A stretch of 34,596 nucleotides of DNA from Muribaculaceae bacterium (GTDB lineage Bacteria; Bacteroidota; Bacteroidia; Bacteroidales; Muribaculaceae). The translations under genes and the position numbers were made by a program. Position 1 is the first letter of the stretch; each line of letters begins with the position of its first letter. Shown piece by piece: positions 1 to 7,569 of the stretch. The notes beneath the pieces were generated by a model, which saw only the letters and a program-made list of their open reading frames with translations, searched no databases and was not told the DNA's origin. Location: NCBI GenBank assembly GCA_029061255.1, contig JAIDSL010000112.1:1-34596 (forward strand). The letters are read 5' to 3'.

Positions 1-182
1 GGTGCATATACTACATATTTTAGAGAGCCAGACTTAATGTAACCTAAATATTTGGCAATCCGTCCTTCTTCGGCAAACAGTTCTCCTTTGTCATATTGGC
101 GTAGAACCCCTTTCTCGACACATAGGTTGCGCCAAAAATCGGAGTCGATGCTCTCGTAATATGTATTGAAGTAGCGGTTCAT
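1..182 (-). CDS. Crp/Fnr-type regulator, N-terminal part (cut by window edge)
   Basis: The minus strand from an ATG at 182 is open to the window edge and encodes 60 residues beginning MNRYFNTYYESIDSDFW. It lines up closely with the start of the neighbouring regulator that begins at 870 (MKRHFNTHLEGLDLQFW; later GYIKSGSL against GYVKSGYL), so the two genes are tandem paralogs. The visible part corresponds to the N-terminal half of a cyclic-nucleotide-binding-type beta-roll, the sensor domain of Crp/Fnr transcription factors. The DNA-binding half lies outside the window. A TAAATTTG promoter element sits 26 bases upstream of the start. The ligand cannot be told from the sequence. Confidence 0.72.
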   Translation of the reverse strand, partial: MNRYFNTYYESIDSDFWRNLCVEKGVLRQYDKGELFAEEGRIAKYLGYIKSGSLKYVVYA

Positions 183-208
183 AGTGCGTAAAAATGAGGT
201 ACGTTTTA

Positions 209-216
209 CAAATTTA
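209..216 (-). promoter_or_regulatory. -7 promoter element of the truncated Crp/Fnr gene
   Basis: The minus strand reads TAAATTTG here, a perfect match to the Bacteroidota -7 consensus TAnnTTTG, 26 bases before the start codon at 182. No good TTTG-like -33 element is visible at 19-21 bases, so the promoter may be weak or activator dependent. Confidence 0.5.
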
Positions 217-242
217 CGCATGAAAGAGGGAAAATAGTATCT

Positions 243-271
243 CCTTCTCTGAGAAATCGTCTCGGAGAAGG
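243..271 (-). terminator. Hairpin between the two Crp/Fnr genes
   Basis: A 12-bp stem (243-254 with 260-271, one G-T pair) closes a 5-base loop. It lies 36 bases past the stop of the 307-870 gene and upstream of the promoter of the next gene. There is no tight T run on the minus strand, only scattered T, so it is terminator-like rather than a textbook intrinsic terminator. Confidence 0.5.
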
Positions 272-306
272 CGAATTATAAACTTGGATTTATATTTTGA
301 GGGGAA

Positions 307-870
307 TTACTGCTTCAGCAAAGCCTTTTTGATGCGGCAAAGCGTAATCGGATCAATCTGGAGATACTCTGCTATCTCTTTCTGAGGTACGTCCTGCTCA
401 ATCTGCGGATGCTCGTGGATAAGGTTAAGGTAACGTTCTCTTGCAGTTTTTGAATAAAGACTACAGTAACGATTAAGCAGTGAAGAATAAGCCCTCTCCA
501 TAGCAATCCGCCCCTGCTCACATGCCAGATGATCCTGTTTATATAATTCCGGAAGAACAGTGGCATCCATAACCCAGACTTCGGACTTTTGCCCAGCAAC
601 TATATCCAATACCGCAGGTAAGTTATAAAGGCAATTCGGATAATCTCCCCAAAGCGCGTCCTTAAATGTAAATCCCCCGATTCTGTTCAAGTCAGTATAT
701 TTATAAACGAGATAACCAGATTTCACATAGCCGAAAGTGTCAGTAGGCTTACCCGTGTGGCAAAGATACTCACCTTTTTTCAACGACACGAGTTTACCAC
801 GACTTTTTATCAAGTCGTGCCAGAATTGAAGGTCCAGACCTTCAAGATGTGTGTTAAAGTGTCGTTTCAT
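307..870 (-). CDS. Crp/Fnr family transcriptional regulator
   Basis: A 187-residue protein with an N-terminal cyclic-nucleotide-binding-type beta-roll (about residues 10-110; KKGEYLCHTGKPTDTFGYVKSG is the typical turn region) and a C-terminal helix-turn-helix (QKEIAEYLQIDPITLCRIKK) that would bind DNA. The frame is open up to an ATG at 900. I chose the ATG at 870 because it matches the start of the tandem paralog, and because a TAACTTTG promoter element overlaps the first ten codons of the longer reading and ends 5 bases before this ATG. The mRNA would then have almost no leader. The effector is unknown. It is divergent from the cupin gene at 1088, whose promoter contains a perfect inverted repeat, so it may regulate that gene. 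Confidence 0.85.
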   Translation of the reverse strand: MKRHFNTHLEGLDLQFWHDLIKSRGKLVSLKKGEYLCHTGKPTDTFGYVKSGYLVYKYTDLNRIGGFTFKDALWGDYPNCLYNLPAVLDIVAGQKSEVWVMDATVLPELYKQDHLACEQGRIAMERAYSSLLNRYCSLYSKTARERYLNLIHEHPQIEQDVPQKEIAEYLQIDPITLCRIKKALLKQ

Positions 871-875
871 GGGTG

Positions 876-906
876 CAAAGTTACTAAAAATTTCTGACAT
901 ACGAAA
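876..906 (-). promoter_or_regulatory. Promoter of the Crp/Fnr gene, nearly leaderless
   Basis: On the minus strand TTTC (903-906) is followed after 19 bases by TAACTTTG (876-883). The -7 element ends only 5 bases before the ATG at 870, so transcription should start at or next to the start codon. Confidence 0.5.
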
Positions 907-1046
907 GGGGTATAACTCTGACTATTAGCTATATATTTGATTATTACCCAAATTTAATCGTTGAAGATGCTGGCTTCAAGCAGCGGAACATAATGATATA
1001 AAAAGAATACATCCAAACGAACAAAGAGCGATTTGAATTCGTTTTA

Positions 1047-1078
1047 TTTGTGCTAACATTAGCATAAAATTATAAATA
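1047..1078 (+). promoter_or_regulatory. Cupin promoter with a 14-base inverted repeat in its spacer
   Basis: TTTG (1047-1050), 20 bases, then TATAAATA (1071-1078), a poor -7 element. The first 14 bases of the spacer (1051-1064) are TGCTAACATTAGCA, a perfect inverted repeat of TGCTAA around CA. This position suits an operator. The adjacent Crp/Fnr regulators are the obvious candidates to bind it, by inference only. Confidence 0.45.
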
Positions 1079-1087
1079 AAATAAACT

Positions 1088-1417
1088 ATGTTGAACACAG
1101 ATTACAAGTTCGGAGAGGTACATAGTATCGCCGACCAGATTGAAGCAGGAAATGACAAGGTTCATTTCAAACATATTTTCAATAACGAAAATGGTGGTGT
1201 CGTCCTCGTGGCGTTTAAAGCAGGACAAAAACTCGACACCCATACAGCACCTGCAGAGGTAATGATAAATGTCCTCGAAGGAGAGATTGAATTTACCATG
1301 CTCAATAATGTGCACACCATCAAAGCAGGTGAATTTCTTCTGATGGGTGCAGATGTCGCTCATAGCGTAGTCGCCAAGACAGATGCCAAGATGATGCTCA
1401 TAAAAATTAAACCGTGA
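1088..1417 (+). CDS. Small cupin-domain protein
   Basis: A 109-residue cytosolic protein made of a single cupin_2-type beta-barrel. The first cupin motif is seen in KAGQKLDTHTAPAEVMINVLEGEIEF (about residues 44-70; H52 and E57 are possible metal ligands) and the second in IKAGEFLLMGADVAHSV (about 78-94; H91 the third ligand). Its substrate cannot be inferred. Such single-domain cupins often sit beside Crp/Fnr or AraC regulators, as here. The next gene starts 23 bases downstream on the same strand, so the two are probably co-transcribed from the promoter at 1047-1078. Confidence 0.85.
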   Translation: MLNTDYKFGEVHSIADQIEAGNDKVHFKHIFNNENGGVVLVAFKAGQKLDTHTAPAEVMINVLEGEIEFTMLNNVHTIKAGEFLLMGADVAHSVVAKTDAKMMLIKIKP

Positions 1418-1440
1418 AATAAAATTAAGAAAGACACACT

Positions 1441-1890
1441 ATGAAAAAGATCTTTAAACTTCTCCCGATGCTCCTCATAGCAGTATTGGGAATCGCACTC
1501 ACGAGCTGCGACAACGACAAGGATGAGCCTATCTCATCAAGCCAGCTTCCATCAAAAGCCACAGAATTCATCACTCAATACTTCCCTTCTGCAAGAATCG
1601 TTTCTTCCCAGAAAGACAAAGATGAATATGAGGTGAAACTGTCTGATGGCACCCAAATAGACTTTAACAAAGACGGCGAATGGATCGATGTAGATGCTGC
1701 CGATGGAAAGACTCTCCCCAACGGTTTCTATCCTGCTGAAATCGACAATTATCTTGCACTATACTTCGAAGGTCAAGGTATCAATGAGATTACAAAAGTC
1801 AAAAGAGGATACGAAGTCGAGCTTATCACCACAACCGAAATTCTATTCGGTCCTGATGGATCATTTATTGAAATCGGTGTAGACCGTTGA
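1441..1890 (+). CDS. PepSY-like lipoprotein
   Basis: A 149-residue protein with a lipoprotein signal peptide ending in LTSC (Cys23), followed by DNDKDE, an acidic +2 region typical of surface-exported Bacteroidota lipoproteins. Two similar units follow: residues about 34-82 (LPSKATEFITQYFPSARI...YEVKLSDGTQIDFNKDGEWIDV) and about 90-147 (LPNGFYPAEIDNYLALYF...YEVELITTTEILFGPDGSFIEI). This is the PepSY-like, beta-lactamase-inhibitor-like fold family (formerly DUF2874) common in gut Bacteroidota. Its function is not known. It is probably co-transcribed with the cupin gene. A related secreted protein is encoded at 6948-7385. Confidence 0.82.
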   Translation: MKKIFKLLPMLLIAVLGIALTSCDNDKDEPISSSQLPSKATEFITQYFPSARIVSSQKDKDEYEVKLSDGTQIDFNKDGEWIDVDAADGKTLPNGFYPAEIDNYLALYFEGQGINEITKVKRGYEVELITTTEILFGPDGSFIEIGVDR

Positions 1891-1919
1891 AAATAAAAAA
1901 CGTATAAACTATGAATGAG

Positions 1920-1955
1920 AAAAATGGGAATGTCATATGACACTCCCATTTTTTT
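1920..1955. terminator. Bidirectional terminator hairpin
   Basis: The perfect palindrome TGTCATATGACA (1931-1942) is extended by GGGA/TCCC arms with one mismatch and flanked by A and T runs, so it can end transcription in both directions. It separates the plus-strand PepSY-like gene from the minus-strand synthase gene. The TGA stop of the synthase gene (1933-1935) lies inside the hairpin. Confidence 0.75.
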
Positions 1956-3507
1956 CTTCCATCAGATTGAGCATTTTTATCGTAGCCTTAATAGCTGCCT
2001 CAGTCTGGTCGGCATCAAGACCTCGGGTACGATATATCTTATCATTCCACTCCCAAGTGATGACCGTCTGCACAAGTGCATCCGTACGCCCTCCTGGGGG
2101 AATAGACACAACATAATTGGCAAGATGGGGAAACCGACGGCCCAATTTCTGCTTATACAGTTGCTTCAGTGCTTTCACGAAAGCATCAAACTGTCCGTTG
2201 CCCGAAGCATTGATCTCATGCGTCTCGCCATTAATTTCAATCTTCAAGGCTGCCATTGGCTTCAATCCATATGCAGTGCTCACCATATAGCTTAGCAGCT
2301 TCACGTGCTCTGCCTGCGACACACTGTTAAGCACATCTGACACTATGAACGGAAGGTCTTCTTGAGTGACAACTTCCTTCTTGTCGCCAAGCTCGATGAT
2401 ACGCTCTGTGACCTTGCGTGTCTGCTCAGGCGTAAGTTCAAGACCGAGCTCCTCAAGATTCTTAAGGATATTGGCCTTGCCACTGTTCTTGCCAAGAGCA
2501 TACTCCCGCTTTCTACCAAAACGCTCCGGAAGCAAATCATTGCAATAAAGATTAGCTTTGTTGTCGCCGTCGGCATGAACTCCTGCCACCTGAGTGAACA
2601 CACTCTCTCCTGTTATCGGACGGTTGGGAGGGATAGCAATGCCGGAATAATTTTCAACCATCCGGCTAACATCGTTAAGCCGCTCCTCCTTTATATTTGT
2701 ATGGGCATTAAACTGGTCCTTTAATATCGCTTGCACACTTGCCAGAGGAGCATTGCCGGCTCTTTCGCCAAGTCCATTGACCGAGGTGTGTATACCTCTA
2801 CATCCGCCAAGCACCGCTGCCAGGACATTAGAGATAGCAAGATCATAATCATTGTGGGCATGAAAGTCGAAATGCACACCGGGATAGAGCTTCACCATCT
2901 TACGCATGAACAGAAGCAGCTCCAACGGATTGAGGATTCCAAGCGTATCAGGAAGCATGAATCGTTTGATGCCGGTGTCTTTCAACACATCCATCATGGC
3001 GAATACATACTCGGGGGAATTCTTGATGCCATTGCTCCAATCTTCAAGGTAGACATTAACGCTTATACCCATTTCATGAGCCAGCCGTATGTTCTTCCTT
3101 ATATCTTCGAAGTGCTCTTCCGGTGTTTTCTTCAGCTGATTGCGGCAATGGTTTTCCGACCCCTTGCAAAGAAGATTGATATTGACACAGCCACAATCGT
3201 TGATCCAGTTGAGCGACGTGCCGTCGTCGACAAATCCCAACACTTCAACACGGTGAAGACACCCTTCCTGACGTGCCCACTTGCAGATTCTGGTGACTGC
3301 ATCTTTCTCGCCTTCCGACACCCGAGCGGAAGCAACCTCTATGCGGTCTACATTGAGATCTTTAAGCAAAGCCCGGGCCACCATAAGCTTTTCATGCGGC
3401 ACAAAGCTCACTCCGGAGGTCTGCTCTCCATCACGAAGCGTAGTGTCCATTATCTCTACGCTCGCTGAATGACTGTTCATCCCTCTTTTTGCAGCCGGTG
3501 TAGTCAC
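1933..3507 (-). CDS. Second 2-isopropylmalate/citramalate synthase-type enzyme
   Basis: A 524-residue member of the DRE-TIM metallolyase family that condenses acetyl-CoA with a 2-oxoacid. The signature DTTLRDGEQ is near residue 21, the metal-binding HAHND motif near 217, and a C-terminal LeuA-type allosteric domain covers about 390-510. Its length equals a full LeuA, but it is clearly distinct from the leuA product encoded at 18697-20208. The substrate could be 2-oxoisovalerate (leucine pathway) or pyruvate (citramalate route to isoleucine); sequence alone does not decide. Its ATG overlaps the leuD stop by four bases (ATGA), so it is translationally coupled as the third gene of leuC-leuD-synthase. 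A start at Met10 is also possible. Confidence 0.88.
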   Translation of the reverse strand: MTTPAAKRGMNSHSASVEIMDTTLRDGEQTSGVSFVPHEKLMVARALLKDLNVDRIEVASARVSEGEKDAVTRICKWARQEGCLHRVEVLGFVDDGTSLNWINDCGCVNINLLCKGSENHCRNQLKKTPEEHFEDIRKNIRLAHEMGISVNVYLEDWSNGIKNSPEYVFAMMDVLKDTGIKRFMLPDTLGILNPLELLLFMRKMVKLYPGVHFDFHAHNDYDLAISNVLAAVLGGCRGIHTSVNGLGERAGNAPLASVQAILKDQFNAHTNIKEERLNDVSRMVENYSGIAIPPNRPITGESVFTQVAGVHADGDNKANLYCNDLLPERFGRKREYALGKNSGKANILKNLEELGLELTPEQTRKVTERIIELGDKKEVVTQEDLPFIVSDVLNSVSQAEHVKLLSYMVSTAYGLKPMAALKIEINGETHEINASGNGQFDAFVKALKQLYKQKLGRRFPHLANYVVSIPPGGRTDALVQTVITWEWNDKIYRTRGLDADQTEAAIKATIKMLNLMEEKNGSVI

Positions 3508-4103
3508 GCCTTCAATGCCTCCTCCCAGGCCACTGTCTTATCTTTATTTTCCAAAAGGAAATCAATATCGTCGAGAGCGTTCATAAGGCAATATTTCTTG
3601 TAGCCATTGATATCAAACTTCTCGCTCTCCCCTGTTGCTTTGTTGGTTACAGTCTGGTTTGGAAGATCAACTTCCACAATTGTCGCAGGATCAGCATCTA
3701 TCGATGCAAAAAGATTTGCCAAGAATGACTCGCTTACCACTACAGGGAGCACAAAATTATTAAGCTCATTATTTTTATGTATGTCAGCGAAGAAACTGCT
3801 GATCACTACCCTGAATCCATAGCCCGCTATGGCCCATGCGGCATGCTCACGGCTTGAGCCGCTGCCAAAGTTCTTTCCTGCTACGAGTATCTCGCCACTG
3901 TATTTAGGATTGTTAAGCACGAATGTCTCATTCAGCGATCCATCGGGATTATAACGCCAGTCGCGGAAAAGGTTTTCTCCAAAAAAACTTTCCTCGCGTG
4001 TAGTAGCTTTCAAGAAACGTGCCGGAATGATCTGGTCGGTATCCACGTTTTCAAGAGGAAGAGGCACACAGGTGCTGGATATTATGTCGAATTTCTGTTT
4101 CAT
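3504..4103 (-). CDS. leuD: 3-isopropylmalate dehydratase small subunit
   Basis: A 199-residue protein, the normal length for LeuD, the small subunit that closes the active site of isopropylmalate isomerase and supports the 2- to 3-isopropylmalate conversion in leucine synthesis. Typical elements are NVDTDQIIPARFL (about residues 19-31) and the substrate-loop motif GSGSSREHAAWA (about 79-90). It starts 12 bases after leuC and overlaps the following synthase gene by four bases, a tight cytosolic-pathway operon. Confidence 0.95.
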   Translation of the reverse strand: MKQKFDIISSTCVPLPLENVDTDQIIPARFLKATTREESFFGENLFRDWRYNPDGSLNETFVLNNPKYSGEILVAGKNFGSGSSREHAAWAIAGYGFRVVISSFFADIHKNNELNNFVLPVVVSESFLANLFASIDADPATIVEVDLPNQTVTNKATGESEKFDINGYKKYCLMNALDDIDFLLENKDKTVAWEEALKA

Positions 4104-4115
4104 TTCATTTCTTTG

Positions 4116-5510
4116 TTAGAGTGTTCGAGGATCTGTGATAACTCCTGTCACTGCGGCTGCAGCTGCCACGAGAGGACTGGCAAGAACGGTGCGCGCACCG
4201 GGGCCCTGCCGACCCTCGAAGTTACGGTTGGAAGTAGACACCGCAAGTTTTCCTGCCGGTATCTTATCATCGTTCATCGCAAGGCATGCAGAGCAACCGG
4301 GTTGACGAATTTCAAATCCTGCCTCTTCAAGCACCTTGTCAAGACCCTCCTCTTTAATTTGATCATAGACCATCCATGAGCCGGGCACGAGCCATGCCGT
4401 AATATTATCTGCTTTCTTACGTCCCTTAGCGATAGAAGCAAACGCTCTGAAATCTTCGATCCTTCCGTTGGTGCAGGCTCCAAGAAAAACGTAGTCAACC
4501 GGAGTACCCAAAAGCTTTTGGCCGGGCTCGAAACCCATATAGTCGAGGCTCTTCAAATAGGATGCCTTGCCTGCTTCCGGGACGGTGTCGAGAGTCGGGA
4601 TAGACTCCGTGATGCCCATTCCCATACCCGGATTAGTGCCATACGTCACAAAAGGCTCTATATCTTCTGCATGGAATGTCAGCTCCTTATCAAACACTGC
4701 ATCGTCCCCGCTTTTGAGAGTCTTCCAGTATTCTACAGCCTTATCCCAATCTTCACCTTTCGGAGCATATTCCCTACCTTTAATATATTCGAATGTCACC
4801 TCATCCGGTGCTATGAAGCCACCGCGCGCTCCCATCTCAATTGAAAGATTGCATAAGGTAAGGCGTCCTTCCATCGAAAGGTTGCGCACTGCTTCCCCGG
4901 CATACTCAACAAAATAGCCCGTTGCTCCGGAAGTAGTCAGTTTCGACATCAGAAAGAGTGCTATGTCTTTTGCGGTCACCCCCTCGCCTAATTTACCCTC
5001 AATGTTGATTCTCATTGATTTCGGCTTTTGCTGAAGTATGCATTGCGAAGCGAGCACCATTTCCACTTCGGAAGTACCTATTCCAAATGCAACTGCTCCC
5101 ATCGCCCCATGAGTAGAGGTATGAGAGTCACCGCAGACAATAGTCATCCCCGGCAATGAAAGACCACGCTCCGGACCCACTACATGAATGATGCCGTTTT
5201 TGTGATTCATCATCCCGAAATGCTCAAGCCCGAATTCTTCTGCGTTGCGGGCAAGAGTATCCACCTGAGTCTTGCTTACTGGATCTTCTATAGGTTTGTC
5301 TTGATCGTGCGTTGGGGTATTGTGGTCGGGCATACAGAAGATATTGCCGGGACGGAAACACTTGATACCACGTTTTCGCATCCCCTCGAAAGCCTGAGGA
5401 CTTGTCACCTCATGGCAATAGAGGCGATCGATGTATAGCTGCTCAGGACCATCCTCCACATGTTGCACCACATGCCGGTCCCATATTTTGTCAAAAAGAG
5501 TGTTGGCCAT
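4116..5510 (-). CDS. leuC: 3-isopropylmalate dehydratase large subunit
   Basis: A 464-residue aconitase-family protein carrying the [4Fe-4S] cluster of isopropylmalate isomerase. Cluster cysteines are visible in LGACTNGR (about residue 345) and [10 protein letters not shown] (about 405-412). Other family marks are [14 protein letters not shown] (about 131-144) and the N-terminal [12 protein letters not shown]. It works with the LeuD encoded immediately downstream. It is the first gene of the leuC-leuD-synthase block. The rest of the pathway (leuA, leuB) lies 12 kb away. Confidence 0.96.
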   Translation of the reverse strand: MANTLFDKIWDRHVVQHVEDGPEQLYIDRLYCHEVTSPQAFEGMRKRGIKCFRPGNIFCMPDHNTPTHDQDKPIEDPVSKTQVDTLARNAEEFGLEHFGMMNHKNGIIHVVGPERGLSLPGMTIVCGDSHTSTHGAMGAVAFGIGTSEVEMVLASQCILQQKPKSMRINIEGKLGEGVTAKDIALFLMSKLTTSGATGYFVEYAGEAVRNLSMEGRLTLCNLSIEMGARGGFIAPDEVTFEYIKGREYAPKGEDWDKAVEYWKTLKSGDDAVFDKELTFHAEDIEPFVTYGTNPGMGMGITESIPTLDTVPEAGKASYLKSLDYMGFEPGQKLLGTPVDYVFLGACTNGRIEDFRAFASIAKGRKKADNITAWLVPGSWMVYDQIKEEGLDKVLEEAGFEIRQPGCSACLAMNDDKIPAGKLAVSTSNRNFEGRQGPGARTVLASPLVAAAAAVTGVITDPRTL

Positions 5511-5805
5511 TTCTTATATACCATTTAAAATTTTACCTATCGAAACCATTTTGCATCTAAACAAAAATGGATTCACTCATATTTTTTGCAAAATTAATCT
5601 AAATTCTACATATTTCCTAATTTATCAATCATTTTATTCAATCGAAGTGGTTTCGAATATTAACATGCCGTAATTAATAAGAGACTCATAAGGATTCAAA
5701 CGGCTAAATTACACATCAAGCACTCGTTTTTCCCTCCTGAAACGCCTAAAACTCCTATTTTTGCAAAAAAAATATGCATCTCACTTAAAAATATGGGATT
5801 CAATA
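5511..5805. promoter_or_regulatory. AT-rich leuC upstream region
   Basis: No gene is seen in this stretch. The minus strand has TAATTTTG at 5589-5596, a perfect -7 element about 79 bases before leuC, but no convincing -33 element 19-21 bases away. The expected leader contains a small hairpin (CCATTTT at 5547-5553 with AAAATGG at 5565-5571). I saw no leucine-rich leader peptide or T-box. 5640-5805 shows nothing recognisable. Confidence 0.4.
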
Positions 5806-5836
5806 TTTGATATAGTAAAAATTTTCACTAATTTTG
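5806..5836 (+). promoter_or_regulatory. Promoter of the HU-type gene
   Basis: TTTG (5806-5809), 19 bases, TAATTTTG (5829-5836): a full match to the Bacteroidota promoter consensus. The expected start of transcription near 5842 leaves a leader of about 25 bases. Confidence 0.75.
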
Positions 5837-5867
5837 TAATCCGAAAACAAAATACTTCTTTAGAGAT

Positions 5868-6146
5868 ATGACAAAAGCAGAAATCGCAAACGAAATTGCA
5901 AAGAAGACAGGTATCGACAAGTCGACCACAATAGAAGTCATCGAACAGTTCATGACTGTAGTCAAGGATAGCCTTGCACATGGTGAGAATGTTTATCTCC
6001 GTGGCTTCGGCTCATTCATCATCAAGGAAAGAGCAGAAAAGACAGCACGCAACATCACCAAGAACACAGCTGTCATCATCCCGGCACACAACATCCCGGC
6101 ATTCAAGCCTGCTCCCGTATTCAAGGAAGCCGTTGCAAAAGGTTGA
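5868..6146 (+). CDS. HU/IHF-family DNA-binding protein
   Basis: A 92-residue nucleoid protein of the usual HU length. It has the N-terminal helical dimerisation part (MTKAEIANEIAKKTGIDKSTTIEVIEQF), the GENVYLRGFGSF beta-turn typical of the family (about residues 39-50), and the DNA-inserting arm with the proline of NIPAFKPA near its tip. It bends and packages DNA. It is monocistronic, with a strong promoter and a strong terminator. Whether it counts as HU or IHF-like cannot be separated here. Confidence 0.93.
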   Translation: MTKAEIANEIAKKTGIDKSTTIEVIEQFMTVVKDSLAHGENVYLRGFGSFIIKERAEKTARNITKNTAVIIPAHNIPAFKPAPVFKEAVAKG

Positions 6147-6168
6147 TTTATCCTCAAAAACGCTAAAG

Positions 6169-6200
6169 AACCCCTCTTTGAAATTCAAAGAGGGGTTTTA
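6169..6200 (+). terminator. Terminator after the HU-type gene
   Basis: Perfect 14-bp arms (6169-6182 and 6184-6197) contain CCCCTCTTTG/CAAAGAGGGG and run into TTTTAATTTATT. The minus-strand nitroreductase gene ends just beyond, at 6203, so it may serve both convergent genes. Confidence 0.85.
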
Positions 6201-6202
6201 AT

Positions 6203-6814
6203 TTATTCGTTCCCGAAGCCTTCACCTAAAAGCAATTCTGAAAGCTTCCGTTTCGGAACATGGTGCACACCATCAGCAGTACGGTAATATTTAAAATCTG
6301 CATCTTCGTCGCCGCTCATATCTTCAATGCATACTTCTTCTACAGGATATCCTATTGCCATGACATAACGTGGCTTAAAGCGCTCTTCAATACCCAGGAT
6401 TTCAGCCAGCAATGGAGCATGGAAGGCCTTAATTATGCATCCTCCGAGCCCAAGAGTCCGCATTCCAAGAGAAATCACTTCCAGTTGAAGGCCATCATCG
6501 CACAGACAATCTTGCCCATACTTGGTGTCGAGACACTGGATGAGATAAGCCACCGGCCTTTCCCCTGGCTCCGGCCCATCCCAATCCTTAAAGTATCCTG
6601 CCCATTTTAGAGTAGGAAACACCTTATCACACATTTCTTCATCACTGATCGCCACATAGCGCAACGGCTGCGCATTCCTTCCGGAATGGCAATAGCGGGT
6701 CAACTCCACAAGATCCTTAAGTGTTTCTTTCGGCACCCTCCTGCTCTCCTGAAAACGCCTTACAGTCCGATCCTCAATAATCATCCGGCGCAAACTTTCA
6801 AAATCAATCTCCAT
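6203..6814 (-). CDS. Nitroreductase-family protein
   Basis: A 203-residue flavoprotein-type protein, the usual length of FMN-dependent nitroreductases. RTVRRFQESRRVPKETLKDLVELTRYCHSGRNAQPLRYVAI is the classical N-terminal FMN-binding segment (R-x-x-R-x-F and S-x-x-N-x-Q-P). LGLGGCIIKAF and KPRYVMAIGYP are the family's later conserved blocks. Physiological substrate unknown. The frame is open up to an ATG at 6913, but that start lies beside the terminator hairpin of the preceding gene. The ATG at 6814 (MEIDFESLRRM) fits the family start, and I use it. Confidence 0.87.
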   Translation of the reverse strand: MEIDFESLRRMIIEDRTVRRFQESRRVPKETLKDLVELTRYCHSGRNAQPLRYVAISDEEMCDKVFPTLKWAGYFKDWDGPEPGERPVAYLIQCLDTKYGQDCLCDDGLQLEVISLGMRTLGLGGCIIKAFHAPLLAEILGIEERFKPRYVMAIGYPVEEVCIEDMSGDEDADFKYYRTADGVHHVPKRKLSELLLGEGFGNE

Positions 6815-6880
6815 ATCTTTAACTTTAAAAAATAATCTTCCAACCCAATAACCCTTAACCTTTTCGCAAAGCGAAAGGAT

Positions 6881-6911
6881 AATAAAAAAGCAGGGCCGAT
6901 GCCGACCCTGC
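6881..6911 (-). terminator. Terminator of the secreted PepSY-like gene
   Basis: On the minus strand GCAGGG (6906-6911) and CCCTGC (6890-6895) form a hairpin with a largely paired interior, followed at once by TTTTTTATT. It lies 37 bases past the stop at 6948 and argues against the longer start of the nitroreductase. Confidence 0.8.
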
Positions 6912-6947
6912 ACCCTATATTATAGGAACAATTTCCAGAGATGATTT

Positions 6948-7385
6948 TCAATCGTCGTATCTTATAAATTTACCTTTCTCAGTAAACCTTACATCCTTTC
7001 CATTGGAAAGTTCTACCTCATAACCGTAGTTTTTCTTTTCTATTCCTGTGACATTGGCTGACTTCTGATTTTCCTTTATGAAATTAGATATAGGGCGTGG
7101 TATCATCGAGGAGGGCACTGACGATGTGCGACGTGTCTCAACTTCTTTCCAGTTGCCATGCTTGTCGAAATATATCTCCGAGCCGTCAGTCATCACGACA
7201 TCGTATTCCCTGATTCGTCCAAACTCCTTCCCTATCTTGATATGGCTTACGTCTGAAGTGAAATTCTGCTTTATCATTTCCTGAGCAGTCTCCGGAAGAA
7301 TGCTGATATCGTGAGAATAGTTGTCACGGGCAGAAACTGTGAAGACTCCGATGATGAACGCGAAAATAAAAAATAACTTTTTCAT
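6948..7385 (-). CDS. Secreted PepSY-like protein
   Basis: A 145-residue protein with a signal peptide (MKKLFFIFAFIIGVFTVSA, cleavage probably after residue 19) and no lipobox cysteine, so it is probably periplasmic or released. The mature part has two units, about residues 30-82 (LPETAQEMIKQNF...YDVVMTDGSEIYFDKHGNWKEV) and about 93-143 (ISNFIKENQ...YEVELSNGKDVRFTEKGKFIRY). These match the PepSY-like (former DUF2874) family and resemble the lipoprotein encoded at 1441-1890. No clear promoter was found. The function of this family is not known. Confidence 0.8.
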   Translation of the reverse strand: MKKLFFIFAFIIGVFTVSARDNYSHDISILPETAQEMIKQNFTSDVSHIKIGKEFGRIREYDVVMTDGSEIYFDKHGNWKEVETRRTSSVPSSMIPRPISNFIKENQKSANVTGIEKKNYGYEVELSNGKDVRFTEKGKFIRYDD

Positions 7386-7501
7386 AGTATTAAACGAGGC
7401 TAAGTGTGTGTTTTAAATAGTATTTATACACTATAAATAACTTAATGCCCTATAAAGTTCACACTTAATAAAAATGTAACAGACTTGTAATCTAAAGCAT
7501 T

Positions 7502-7545
7502 AAAAAAGCATAGTGGGATTGAAACCTTAGCGATCTCAATCCCAC
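7502..7545 (-). terminator. Terminator of the large secreted protein gene
   Basis: GTGGGATTGA (7513-7522) and TCAATCCCAC (7536-7545) form a perfect 10-bp stem. On the minus strand a T run follows within six bases. It lies 24 bases past the stop at 7570. Confidence 0.85.
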
Positions 7546-7569
7546 CAAAAAATAATAAAATATTTTGAC

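Noticed and set aside
2731..3468. Long plus-strand open frame inside the second synthase gene
   Set aside because: Antisense shadow of a conserved enzyme gene.
6859..6878. Hairpin CCTTTTCGC/GCGAAAGG as a separate regulatory site of the nitroreductase
   Set aside because: Imperfect, close to a terminator, and no promoter could be placed relative to it.
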